NCBI GenBank assembly: GCA_035222895.1
Contig: JAVYIG010001038.1
Location: 124,001 to 188,000, forward strand
Direction: 5' to 3'
DNA: 64,000 nt
Source: Strongylocentrotus droebachiensis
Lineage: Eukaryota > Echinodermata > Echinoidea > Camarodonta > Strongylocentrotidae
Positions 11,401-21,125 of the stretch are shown in pieces. A program made the position numbers and the translations under genes. The notes beneath the pieces were generated by a model. That model made no database searches. It had not been told where the DNA came from and saw nothing but the letters and a program-made list of their open reading frames with translations. Position 1 is the first letter of the stretch, and the number at the start of each line of letters is the position of its first letter.

Positions 11401-12124
11401 AGTAGGTTTGAGTGCCGGGTCGGAATTCGAAACCTCTACGGCTGGTTTGAGAGTCAATTTAATCAGCCACTATAATTATCACGACACCTCCTATCGGTGA
11501 ATATATAATTGTAAATATTTTGAATGAATGACATTTTCGGTTTTTATGCCTGGTTACGGTAGAAGGGCAATTCTCAAGCTCTAATCTGTGTCATAATAAA
11601 ATGGTTCTTCTTCAGTACCATATATAAATATGAATTGAAACAAATGCTTTTTTTCGGCTCCTGCGTTTTTTTTTCGGTTACATGTCGTTATACCGGAGGT
11701 TTGTTATTCGGAAGGTTACGAACCTTCCGAATAACGAGCCCGCTTTCATTTTTAGAATTACACACCTTCAGAATAATGAACCCTCTTTCAACAATAGAAT
11801 TAGGAACCCCCTGTTATAGGGATTTCTTTTTGAACGGAAGTATAAACTTTCGAGTTATGAACCTTCAGGAAAACGGGGCCTCCCCCTTTTTTAGTGCCAC
11901 CTCATTTCAGGGCATTTGCATGTAACTTCTACCTGGTTCGGTGCAATAGTAACGCTTGACATCATCAGGAATCTGGAGGTCTGCTGGGAGGTCGGATATT
12001 AACCAGTCTAGATCGGGTTGCATGGGTTTCGGGATCAATTGTACAGTCTCACCGCTCTCCAGAGTGATCAAAGGACATGACATCATGGACACATGAGGAC
12101 AGACGTCATGTACGTCATATGATG
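1353..12124 (-). CDS. Gene A: tandem paralogue of gene B (both ends missing here)
   Basis: Exons in transcript order: 11933-12124, 9335-9439, 7574-7732, 5504-5680, 4454-4776, 3384-3540, 1353-1573. Lengths and phases equal those of gene B except that the last listed exon is 15 nt shorter. All are open and have GT/AG borders. The final two exons of the second F5/8C domain (present for gene B at 25601-25750 and 24922-25065) are not found between 1 and 1352, so they should lie beyond the window's left edge. No frameshift or stop was seen, which argues for a working gene or a recent duplicate rather than an old pseudogene. Confidence 0.83.
1975..3050 (+). mobile_element. Half element of the Tc1-like fold-back family, interrupted
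   Basis: 1975-2240 matches 57310-57567 (for example cctcgttactgtgag) and 2899-3050 matches 57575-57720 (gctttagcagtcacgc). About 650 bp unrelated to the family separate them. The left arm is missing. Private to copy A. Predicted ORFs in here are non-coding. Confidence 0.75.
3246..3357. mobile_element. 112-bp MITE, TAGGGACTTTTAGATT family
   Basis: Terminal inverted repeats GGGACTTTTAGATTTGCG / CGCGAATCTAAAAGTCCC-like, flanked by TA. Copy B is empty at the equivalent site (tattttattattgtgc), which defines the insertion. Two relatives occur at 51762-51869 and 58303-58382. Confidence 0.88.
3384..3540 (-). CDS. Gene A exon: first F5/8C domain, C-terminal half
   Basis: 157 nt, phase 0 to 1. It starts [16 protein letters not shown] and includes [18 protein letters not shown] and [10 protein letters not shown], the classic 'f.GN.D...v...l..pi.ARyvRi.P ... 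lRvEl.G' end of the family. The final cysteine usual in vertebrate F5/8C domains is replaced (GYG instead of GC). Donor is ATAG|gtaagtg. A 112-bp MITE lies only 27 bp into the downstream intron. Confidence 0.88.
4454..4776 (-). CDS. Gene A exon: first F5/8C domain, N-terminal half
   Basis: 323 nt, phase 1 to 0, acceptor tttccaacag, donor GAG|gtaaat. Shows [19 protein letters not shown], then GRLN, then QYQWMQVQFESSYIVTAI, ATQGRN and [13 protein letters not shown], the ligand-loop and core strands of an F5/8C domain. By hand count it differs from gene B at about 40 of 323 bases, far more than the neighbouring C-terminal exon. Confidence 0.9.
5504..5680 (-). CDS. Gene A exon: SRCR-like domain, second half
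   Basis: 177 nt, phase 1-1, donor CCCG|gtgagta. Encodes GVFASVSSPLYE followed by [12 protein letters not shown] and ISIVCC, matching the SRCR C-terminal pattern 'v.C.gnEssl.dC.......C...edvgVvC'. An N-glycosylation sequon (NAT) lies inside. The acceptor (ttgaacaag) has a weak pyrimidine tract; in gene B it is ttgaactag. The preceding exon supplies the first half. Confidence 0.8.
6905..7566. repeat. Copy A insertion with a ~120-bp tandem repeat, about four units
   Basis: Units start at about 6905, 7025, 7143 and 7262 with ttcttcatgccacaaagtt; neighbours are more than 95% alike by eye. After the last unit comes a non-repeated tail ending in aataaatttcaaatttcaaa, resembling a LINE or SINE 3' end. 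Copy B has no trace of the block at 43350. It lies in the intron 3' of the gene A SRCR first-half exon. Confidence 0.85.
7574..7732 (-). CDS. Gene A exon: SRCR-like domain, first half
   Basis: 159 nt, phase 1-1. Encodes [20 protein letters not shown] and later [20 protein letters not shown] followed by GFE, equivalent to 'v.h.g.Wgtvc...w...dA.vvCrqLGf.g' of SRCR domains. The usual VC of 'WGTVC' is missing, so the disulphide set is reduced relative to group A/B SRCR domains. It joins the next exon through a split glycine codon. Confidence 0.8.
7882..8205. repeat. Palindrome-rich insertion (CACACTGTGAATGAGTGTG motif)
   Basis: An inverted repeat: 7896-7927 (cacactcattcacactcatt) pairs with 7970-8003 (aatgagtgtgaatgagtgtg); further ttcacactgtgaa words follow to 8112. 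Absent from copy B, where ctttctcagctctc continues directly. No coding potential beyond repeat-driven ORFs. Confidence 0.82.
8840..9290 (-). pseudogene. Degenerate EGF exon array, copy A (three units)
   Basis: Same three units as in copy B. Unit 2 (9179-9290) reads TCLHGGICEREQ, HYCVCFNNYRGESC and so keeps five of six cysteines and a phase-1 donor. Unit 3 carries the same in-frame TGA as copy B. The array therefore arose and decayed before the large duplication. Confidence 0.72.
9335..9439 (-). CDS. Gene A exon: EGF-like domain
   Basis: 105 nt, phase 1-1, a classic shuffling exon. Reads [14 protein letters not shown], then [15 protein letters not shown], giving all six EGF cysteines with normal spacing. 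Acceptor is tttctgtcaccag-like and the donor is GAAA|gtaagt. Three degenerate relatives follow downstream on the same strand at about 155-175 bp spacing. Confidence 0.88.
11285..11420 (+). mobile_element. Old SINE-like fragment, copy A
   Basis: aagcctcttcaacattaatg, ccttggggccctgctatt and acccatttacatctgggtgg recall the segment at 25145-25330. Counterpart in copy B at 47148-47275. Confidence 0.55.
11933..12124 (-). CDS. Gene A exon: cysteine-bearing extracellular segment, family unknown
   Basis: 192 nt, phase 1-1, acceptor ttccattctag, donor CCAG|gtagaa. Encodes [20 protein letters not shown], later [18 protein letters not shown] and RRYYCTEP, with three cysteines. I do not recognise the domain. 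It precedes the EGF exon and could be a linker after a propeller or another module. Only about four of 64 residues differ from gene B, so it is one of the better conserved exons. The upstream intron translates as a hydrophobic run, but no ATG is in frame, so I read it as a pyrimidine tract and not a signal peptide. Confidence 0.7.
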
Positions 12125-12508
12125 CTAGAATGGAAATCACTGAAAGAATTAATAAACTAATCAACACATCGATAAATAAAGAATTAAATGAATTGATAAA
12201 TGTAGAAGTAAATATTGAAACAAATAGAAAGATAAACGAATAAACAAATACTTGAATAAATATAAATGAATATAAACGAAATCAAAATGACTAGGCTATG
12301 TACGAGGTATGAAGACGATAATTTTGTAGTTTGAATTAACAAGAAATGCACTCACGAAATAATTTTTTTCATAACCATTGCTTCGGGATAATTGACGTTT
12401 TATTGAATATCTGCGTGAAAGTGAATGAACCTACATTGTATTTCAAAATAACAAAACAAAATGAAGGAGTTAGATAATAATAATAATTATAATAATAATT
12501 ATATATAG

Positions 12509-12783
12509 ATGTCAATTTAAATAGCGCAGCTACTATATGATCATGCTCGACTGCGCTTAATAAAAAGTATTACATTATTACCCCCGGCTGTAGCTCAGCC
12601 GCAATAGGCGCTAAAGCATTACAAAAAAATTCTCCATACAGGGTACATAATTCCTTCACCTAGGTGGAGAGTGGGAGATGTAAAACATGTCGTGCTAAAG
12701 GACATTAGTGCCGTGGCGGGACTTGAACAACGGACCTTGTGATCCACAGTCCGGTGACGTATCTGCTTGACCACGACACCTCT
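12509..12783 (-). mobile_element. tRNA-derived SINE
   Basis: Minus strand: a tRNA-like head with A-box-like tggtcaagcaga and B-box-like gttcaagtcccgcc, then a body with ctccacctaggtgaagg and the gcgcttaa segment. Degenerate tRNA acceptor; not a functional tRNA gene. Confidence 0.8.
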
Positions 12784-14572
12784 ACATAATTACAATTACA
12801 TAATGACCCCCCTAAACCAATAACCCCCTGAAAATTACCCACTCGGACAACCACCCCCTCGCCCTAGGACAATTACCCCCCCCCCTCCAAAAAAAAGCTG
12901 TTATTATTAAAACCAAGTTATAATCAGGGTAGACTTTCCCTTCAATAAACGGGGGGGGGGGGGGGTAATTGTCATCGGGATGGTTGTCCTTAGGTGGGAG
13001 GGGGGGGGGGGGAGGTAATTTTCCTGGGGATGATTGGCCAGGGAGAATTGTCCTGATACAAACTTACATGTATACGCAGGAAATTAACTGATTTAATTCA
13101 AATTCAATTCAAATTTTATTGATTAAAATACAAACAAATAGGATCATACTTTTTTGTTATAACATTTATAGATAACAAATTGCAAAATGATAGTGTAAAT
13201 TAGATAACTGAGTGTAAGAGTGAAGATGACAATAACCAGGAATGACAACAATTAACGTAATACTGCATGTCTCTTCTGGAATATAATAAAAGGGACGAAA
13301 ATAAATTAAATTAATCGTAATGCCTTTTACAACTTTTTCATTTACCTTTTTTCTTTTCAAATTAAAATTGACTAATGATAATTATTGCTTCCAAATCGTG
13401 TTATTATCATTCGGTTTGCCCTTAATCTCATTAGGATGATAAATGACTTTAATATTCCAAAGTCAAATGGCAAGTGAATTATGACGTATTGGGCCAAAGA
13501 ACCGTGGCGTTAGTATATCAATGGAAAGACCGAGTATCATGAACAAACGCTAATAATCAGCGACCACCAACGAAATGTTTGTGTGTGCGTGTGTGCGTAT
13601 GTGCGTGTGTGTGTGTGTGTGTGTGTGTGCGTGCGTGTGCGTGTTAAAGGGGAGGTGGGTATTTGCACGAGCATATTATCTTTTGAAATGACGTAAAATG
13701 AAACGTGGCTACAGATAATACTTTTTTAAAATAGTATAACAAATAATTAGTGTACCCCCCTCACCACACACACACCCTCATACGTTCGGCGGTTCCTGAC
13801 AATAATGTCAAAAAATGATACATGAGGGTGTTTGTTCATATTATTATTTCTATTTGTAGTCAAAGGCTTTTATAGAATTTTTGTTAGGTTACCTGTTGTA
13901 GGAAGTAATATGTTCACGATGAGGAAACAGATTGTCCAAGGGTAAGTCTGGTGAAAGAAAAATGAAACATTGAATCATTGAATTATTGAATTATACGGAA
14001 ATGAAGTTGGTCAGGGAAGCTGCAATTTTCATTTCGTGCATAAACATTCTCTTTGCATGTTATTTTTTTTTTCTCTCTCTCTCTCCCTTTCCCTCTCCCT
14101 CTATTTCCGCCCATCCATCTTTACTGCTTTCTTACTTTTCTCGCCCTTCTCATTTTCCTATGATGTCTTTCTTAACAAAGGAAACCCAAATTTTCCTCAA
14201 TTACTAGAAGAATTATTTACGTCTTGATAGACCTCTCTCTTTTCCCTCTTCTGTCTTTACTTGTCCGTTCAATTTCTCTTGCTCTCCCATTTCGTTATTT
14301 TCTCTCTCTTTTACTATCTATCTACTTCCCCCTTTTTTTTTCGCTGTCTGCATTTGTGTTCATGTGATGCATAAATTTGCATTGTTATATTGTTTTGTTC
14401 GTGGTATACAAATAATTCATGTTTGCGAGTGAGTTAGCGAATACGCACTGCAGGCAGGTGAAATCACAATGAACGCGACTCTTCTAGTTCATTGTCCTTC
14501 TCATTAATAACCAAGTGCAGTGCATGTCACTAATGTACAAGCTTAAATTGTTTATAAGACGGGTCTACAGTA

Positions 14573-14752
14573 TAGCCCGAATTCACAAAGCAAGGTTTGA
14601 GCTCAGACCAAGGTTTGAGCTCAAACCTCCTTTTGTTTCGCCAAACCTCCTTTTGTTCTTTACAAACCAGGTTTGTAAAAAACGCGTAAAACGCGTCATA
14701 TGACGTACGAAAACCAAGGTTTGTCGACAAACCTCCTTTGTGAATTCGGGCC
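14573..14752. mobile_element. 180-bp TA-flanked MITE
   Basis: TIRs AGCCCGAATTCACAAAG / CTTTGTGAATTCGGGC with internal ccaaggtttgagctcaaacc and acaaacctcctttg repeats. Copy B has the empty site acagtatgagtttgaag near 49520. Cargo has no coding capacity. Confidence 0.88.
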
Positions 14753-15963
14753 TATGAGTTTGAAGTCGACAAATTGACTAAAAATCCGATCAAAATGACA
14801 AGAATCGTATATCATGGAGGCCGCCATTTGCTTTATTGAATTACGTCACATCACAACAGAGGATGAATTACACTTCGCAATGAATGATAAGACTTTATCA
14901 AGACATAAATCATTCTTCTAGTAATTGAGGGAAAATTCGGGTTTCCTTTGTTAAGAAAGACATCATAGGAAAATATTAAGTTCGAAAATATGCAAAAATA
15001 CAATAAATAATGAGCCTCAGTACAAAAAGAAATTACGTACCCTGTATTTGTAAATATATATATATATATGTAAGAATCCATCATATATACAATAAAACAA
15101 ACAAAAACTCAATTTATGCACGCAAAGTTCGGGTCGCGGGAAAATCGTACACTTGGCGATGGGCTCACCAAATTCCTGTAGACAAGAATCTTTCTTTCCA
15201 TTGCGGTGAATATTTTTTTGGAAAATGTTAATTTTCTTATCGTGGATTTTAATCCGGAGACAAAGTTGTACTCGATAAACGAAATACGTACAAAACGGTA
15301 AAAACTCCCGATACTTTCTTTGATAAATTAAGTTTAGTTTTTCTCGATTTATAGCATTTATCTATTTTCCATTGTATACATTTCCTCTATTTCGTGCATC
15401 TTTATTCCCGTATAATTAAAATAAAATGCGCACTCCAAAGTTTAAAAAGCAATCGAAATATTTGTATATGGTCGTGACCATAGGCCACTATAAGCAGGCC
15501 CGTGTAACCACTTTTGGATTGAATTACACACACAAACAAATCTTCAATTCTTTCACTTGTTTATTCGTTTCATTATTATGAAAAAATAAATAGATAGTGA
15601 GCTTGTAAATTAAAACAATATAGACAATTTTAAATCGTATCACTTAGCAACGACATCCACAATTCAAACAAAACCCACTAGCAAAAACCATATACTCACA
15701 TACGTGTACACACCACAATAACATACACTCACAATTACACGCTCATACACCCCACAGCCCCATTAAACACACACGCACACGCGCACACACACACATACAC
15801 ACGCACACGCACGCACGAACACATGCACACACACACACGCACGCACGCACACACACACACACACAACCCACCACGTCTACGCACACACATATGCACACAC
15901 AAGGATGCTACTAGCTTTGATGTGCCTTGTCTGTTCCGGACAATTATTATTGTAATCAATAAT

Positions 15964-16228
15964 AATATGTCGATTTATATACTCTACTGCGCTTAATACA
16001 AAGTACCACATTATTACCCAGGCTGTTGCTGATTGCCCCTAAATAGGCTCGAAAGCATTCAAGTAATTTCTTCATACCGGGTACCTACTTACTACACCTG
16101 CATGGGTGGAGAATTACAATGTAGATTAATGACTTACTAAAGGACATTAGCGCCGCGGTGGGACTCGAACCGAGAACAAAGTGATTCAAATTCCGGTGAC
16201 GTATCCACTAGACCAAGACATCCCCAAT
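15964..16228 (-). mobile_element. tRNA-derived SINE, copy A
   Basis: Minus strand shows tggtctagtggatacgtc (A box) and ggttcgagtcccaccgcg (B box), then the shared body. Present at the same place in copy B, so it predates the duplication. Confidence 0.84.
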
Positions 16229-18039
16229 TATTATCATTATTATCATTATCATTGTTATGATTAGCATTAGTATTAGTATTACTACCACTACTTCTACTAC
16301 TACTGCCATCTTATTATTAATATTAGAGGGTTATTGGATATTCTTGTTTCACTCATGTAATATAAGACATTGTTTGATTGTTGTTCCCAGTTTTGTCCGT
16401 CTACCAATGTTCATGTGTGATCTACTATCATAAGAATCTTGAATTATGTCTGACCGGTGAAGTATGAAATCGGTACATTTTTATACATCCGATCTGTGTT
16501 TATATTACGTGAGTGAACAGGTATATCTGGTGAAATTGGTGAGATCCCTAAAACAATAAAAGGCATTTGTCGAATAATTAAAAAAATATATATATATATA
16601 AAAAGGGGATATGTCATGAAACTTTTCGTACATGATCGATCTACCATCGAAAGTAGCTATCAACATCGTGAAACATAAGGAAAAGCACCTTTTCTATAAC
16701 TTTCAAACCGGGCATTACCTCTCATACATACTCTTCCACAATTTTTCTTTATACTAAAAATAATCAGAAAACCTGTTATTCTCACCTTCATGATGCTTGT
16801 CCATCCTTGTTTACCGTGAGCAGACATGATGCAATAGTTCGATCGCTGAAAACCCCAGTTCTAAAGTCTAATAGTGTTGGCAAATTAACCCCTATATACA
16901 GGATATGAGACTGCCAGTATCTTTGATGAATTACTGGTGAGACAAAATTGAATTGTATACGAAAGGAGTAGCCCACTCGGTTGCAAAAATGTGAATATGC
17001 ATTATTCCCCACGTCACAGATGTGCGTGCGTGTGTCACATACTAGTACACTAGTACGTTGGTACATACGTTGCTCCGGAAAGAAGAGAAATCACTATGAA
17101 GGACAAAGTACTCCGTGAGGCCAAGTACAAAAAGAGAATTAGCTAGACATGGAATACTTGTTTGGAACAAGTATAGGTGGGCTGTTTCAACTAAAATTTG
17201 AGATAAAATAGAACAAAAAAAACCCAGAGAATTAATAATAGCAGTACGGTCCTCAGAGCGACATCATCTCCCTAATCTAGCTAGTTTTTGTAATAACATA
17301 GTGAAGAAATCCTTTCCAAAAGGGGTTACATCTGTGTGTCATCAAATTAGATTTGATTTTTCATTAATGCATTATTCTTTCGTGGCTTTATATACAAAAC
17401 TTTCAAAATGATGATTTGTAGAAAAGAATAACAAAGAAAACAGGTGCACCAAGCAGCTCATTGTACCTACTGGGTATAACCAAATGGACACTTTTTGTCA
17501 GGTACTTTTATTTTGCTTAAATTTCGATAGTTGACAGCCAGATATTGTACAAAATGTCTGGATTCGAATTAGATGGTTGAAGTTGTTTTATTTTTTTCCT
17601 CATTTTATTCATTTCTTTCAAGAAGAGAATTTCAAACTTGGGCTAAAATCTACCCCCATACAAATTTTCATTTTAAACAGTGGTCTATGAGAGTGTAGGC
17701 CTATGGCGCTTGTGGCTAACAATAGCACTTTACAAAATCTTTCATCCGTCCTGCAAATTGTGAAGTTTGGAGAACATAATTGCATATTGATACCGTGATG
17801 TGATGATAGTTAGTTTCTTGTCTTTCCTCAGTTAAAAATGCAGATCATGTGCAGAACTCCCCACCCTGGTTGTACTAAAAACTGTGTAGATATCCCTACG
17901 CCATTAAACCGAGCGCCACCGCCATCGAGCCAGGAACCATTGTAATCTTCTTTTGTGTATCTATAGATCGAGGTTTCCTTTGGTTTATATAGGAAAATGC
18001 AGAGGCGGTGCTACCTGGGGAGCAGGGGGCACAGTGCCC

Positions 18040-18395
18040 CCACTTTTTCAAGTACCCCAAAAGTGCCCCTTTTTACATAGGAAAAGAGCCCCTTTAAATT
18101 TTAAGAATTGCCTCTATTACTTCGTAGAAGTGCCCCTTCCCCTTTTCACCTCTTATAAGTGCCCCTTTCATTTCGACACGTCCCCCTGTTCCTTCGACAA
18201 GTTCCCATTTTCCTTTGATAATGGCCCTATTCAAATATGAGAGGTGCCCTTTTACTTTGACAAGTTCCCTTTCCCCTCCTGATAAGTACTCCTTTCATCT
18301 CTGATGAGTGCCCCTTTTCACCTCTAATAACTGCCCCTTTATTTAACAGACGCCCCTTTTCCTTTCTAATAAATGCTCTTTTTCCTTCTTTGTAA
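18040..18395. repeat. Degenerate AGTGCCCCTTTT minisatellite, copy A
   Basis: Runs of (a/t)gtgcccctttt separated by 12-25 bases of ctttgataa, cctctaata or ttcgacaag. About ten units. A predicted 95-codon ORF through it reflects the repeat. Confidence 0.78.
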
Positions 18396-18433
18396 AACCG
18401 TTGGTCTACTTTTTTAATATATCAATGTCCACT

Positions 18434-18540
18434 GGTATTTTCCCAAGCAAAATTAAAATTGCGAAGATTATTCCTGTTTTTAAAAAGAACGATCGTCATT
18501 CATAAAAAAATTATCGACCAATATCATTCTTGCTCATTAT
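18434..18540 (+). pseudogene. Tiny LINE reverse-transcriptase relic, copy A
   Basis: Plus-strand frame reads GIFPSKIKIAKIIPVFKKND, RHS, stop, then NYRPISFLL: the conserved RT block 'G.fP...KiAkviPifKkgd ... NYRPISLL' of RTE/CR1/Jockey-type LINEs. One in-frame stop; about 35 residues survive. Distinct from the Tx1-like LINE. Confidence 0.72.
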
Positions 18541-18572
18541 AAGTATCGGCTTGCATGGTGATGTAGGTATAC

Positions 18573-18950
18573 AGTAGGCTCGCGGTTGCACCATGTGAGA
18601 GAGAGGAATGATTGGGAAGTCCTGAAAAGGACTCTCCATAATCTCTCTCTTGAGTGTGTGTAGTCCTGAAAAGGACTGTTGGTGTAGTCTTGAAAAAGAC
18701 TGTTGGCTATCGTTCTTAGCTTATAGTTCTAGGGAGAACTATAGCGGTAGGAGAGGATATGGGGAGGGAGTGGCTCGACGTTTCGAACAGGTTGACTATC
18801 CGTCGTCAGGAGAGAGGCTTCACCAAGATTTGAATTATACATGAATTATATATTCTAGGTTTAAAATCAAGGTATGATATGTTTTAAATCTAAGTTTTAA
18901 CACATTTATTTTATAAAGTAGGCTTGCGGGTGCACCATGTGAGAGAGAGA
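18573..18950 (-). mobile_element. Hammerhead-like / histone-hairpin repeat, copy A
   Basis: Flanked by direct repeats agtaggctcgcggttgcacc (18573) and agtaggcttgcgggtgcacc (18918), 345 bp apart. On the minus strand: CCTGACGA and, 17 nt on, TTCGAAACGTC (18772-18812), resembling a hammerhead core (CUGANGA ... GAAAC). Downstream come hairpins AGTCTTTTTCAAGACT (18686-18701) and AGTCCTTTTCAGGACT (18662-18677 and 18618-18633), preceded by CAAC like histone mRNA 3' stem-loops. Could derive from a Penelope-like element or an animal retrozyme. Confidence 0.5.
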
Positions 18951-19356
18951 GGGAGGATTGAGGATTGATACATTTATTTTAGGCTCGCCGAATATCTCGC
19001 AAAATTATCAGATATATATATATATATATTCTGAAGTAGACAAGGATCAAGATCGCGCCAGAGCGTCAAGTCGTGACGTTAAACTTATTTCAATCCCGTC
19101 CCCATTTCTAAAGTTGTTCACCAAATCATACATGCAACACAACTCACAGGCAAGATAAAGGCCAAACAGCTCACAGTTGATTATTATTTCGTGCTGCCAA
19201 ATTTACCGTTTAGTGTTACCTGCCAATCGGGTTACTCTTAATTAAGCTTAATTCAGATATGACACAACGAAATGGTGGCGTTTTTTTATTCACTTTTTCT
19301 TCTAAATATATATATATATATAACGCCGTAAAATGTAATGCGATTCCAATTGCTTA

Positions 19357-20001
19357 AGGCCCTTTTACACTTTCACGGATCGCATCACGGATCATCCCGG
19401 ATCTTAATCCGGGGTGTTCCGGCGTGCGACACCACGATTTCTTCTCGATGCCGGTGTGGATACGTTCCGAACTGGGTGTATACACGGGCAAGTACGGTGT
19501 CTCCACGGACAGACAAGGTAGCAACGTGGACCACGCCGGAAACGCATACGGAGCTAACACGGATTTCAAGGAAGAGCACGGAGGCTACTGGGTACTTTTA
19601 AGGTCCTTACACGGAGGTGTACGTTGTCTATTGGGATATCTCCGGAATGTTGACGGGTGACTTGAGCTTGTAGGCGCTCATTTGATATACGGAATTTCGA
19701 ACCCGGATGAAACCGGTGTTAATACGAACCTCCCGGTGTCTACACGGACTGTCCCGGATGTATTCGGCGGCTACACGGAGGTACACGGTGCCTACAGAAA
19801 AGAGGACGGATTGCTTCATCCGTGAACTCCGGGATGAAAAATTAAGCAAGCTTAATTTTTTCCCCGGATATGCCGGTACGCCAAGGATCACGCCGGATGC
19901 CTCCCCGGCGATACACGGTAATGCCGGAGATAACACGGATGATCCCGGAGCGACGATCCGGGATGATCCGTGATGCGATCCGTGAAAGTGTAAAAGGGCC
20001 T
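19357..20001. mobile_element. 645-bp PIF/Harbinger-like MITE, CpG-rich
   Basis: TTA target duplication (19354-19356 and 20002-20004), confirmed by the empty copy B site ttgcttagtgaat near 54325. TIRs start AGGCCCTTTTACACTTTCAC and match for about 47 bp. The interior is far richer in CG than its surroundings, built of recurring acgg/ccgga words. The several overlapping ORFs on both strands are a composition effect; no transposase is seen. Confidence 0.85.
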
Positions 20002-21125
20002 TTAGTGAATACACGCAGGTCCTTTGTGGTCCGCAGTCGCCGTTCATTTACATGGCGGCTTTAATTCTTGCGGTGCTTCACCGCCCCATATCTGAACAAG
20101 CCTTTAGGTTGGCTATACAAGTGAGGCAAATACAGATGATTCGATTTAATTCAATTTAGTTTATTTCACTTCTAATTAAAAACCTAAAATAGCGATGACA
20201 TTTCAATATATTATACATCGTCTGAGTCTGAATAAATTCATCCCGTCCTGTCTCCGACACGAGGTGGCGCTACACCTCTTACATCCTCCACGTTTGTTAA
20301 ACTATGTCAACAAAGTTGAATCAATTCACTTTTGCACATCATTTTCAACTCTTCAGTTTCCATCAAACCTACCATATTTACCTTAACATTCATGTTTGGA
20401 TTTAAAATCTTGATATGTCAATATAAAAGTTTAAGTTGTTTAAGACACACATCATTTATATTTAAACTTGTGTTTAACTGAAAATGCTTACTCCAAAATA
20501 ACACTTTACACTTTGGCTCCATAATTCATACCCCAAATGATGAAATGATCAATTACCAAGTCCACATAACTAACCAGAAACACATTTCTGAGTTATAAAA
20601 TAGAACAAAACTGGTATTAAAGCATTACGTCAAAAGTTATTGTCTCAAACTTTCTTAAACCATATTGATCAATCCTTTCCTTTCTCCTTTCTTATGTTGT
20701 TATTAAACAAAAAAATCAAAGAATAAGTAATACTAATGATTAAATGTAGCCTTAACATTGCTGAATTCACATCATATTAAAAACATGAATGATTATTACA
20801 TCAAACTACTACTACGTTATATACTGTCCACATAACCAAATATCAACTTCTGCCGTATTTTCAGCATAGTGAAATATATAGTAGTCGAGTGCAGTGGTTT
20901 CAGTACAATGGGCTAATATACAATGCGATAACTTTCAGTTGTTGCATAAACATTTAGATACATTAAAAACAAATACTAAAGTCCTTTGTTTTATCATTGG
21001 ACACATAATGTTATTTTAGTAAGACATGTCAATCAATAAAATAACCACAATAATGATAACTGTTTTGATACATTACGCACACAGTCATATCAGTAATGTA
21101 TCATGAAGAACACGCGAGGACGCTA

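Larger units (their letters stand above)
12784..16785. other. Copy A non-coding interval (upstream intron or 5' region of gene A)
   Basis: Contains G/C homopolymers (12946-12965, 13000-13013), a (TG)n at 13577-13645, a pyrimidine tract at 14070-14340, the MITE at 14573 and a (CA)n at about 15765-15870. No exon recognised; predicted ORFs overlap simple repeats or MITEs. Confidence 0.6.

Noticed and set aside
11907-12167. Apparent signal peptide (hydrophobic run) before the unknown exon
   Set aside because: No in-frame ATG in either copy; the run coincides with an intron pyrimidine tract ending in a good acceptor.
12700-12783. tRNA gene candidate
   Set aside because: A and B boxes belong to a degenerate SINE head; the cloverleaf is not maintained.
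16444-16647. Conserved C-terminal peptide PDIPVHSRNINTDRMYKN in both copies
   Set aside because: Similarity is no higher than in surrounding intron, no domain, and the phase does not fit; kept out of the gene model.
19338-20064. Overlapping 60-139 codon ORFs
   Set aside because: They lie within or across the PIF-like MITE, run through its TIRs and are mirrored on both strands.
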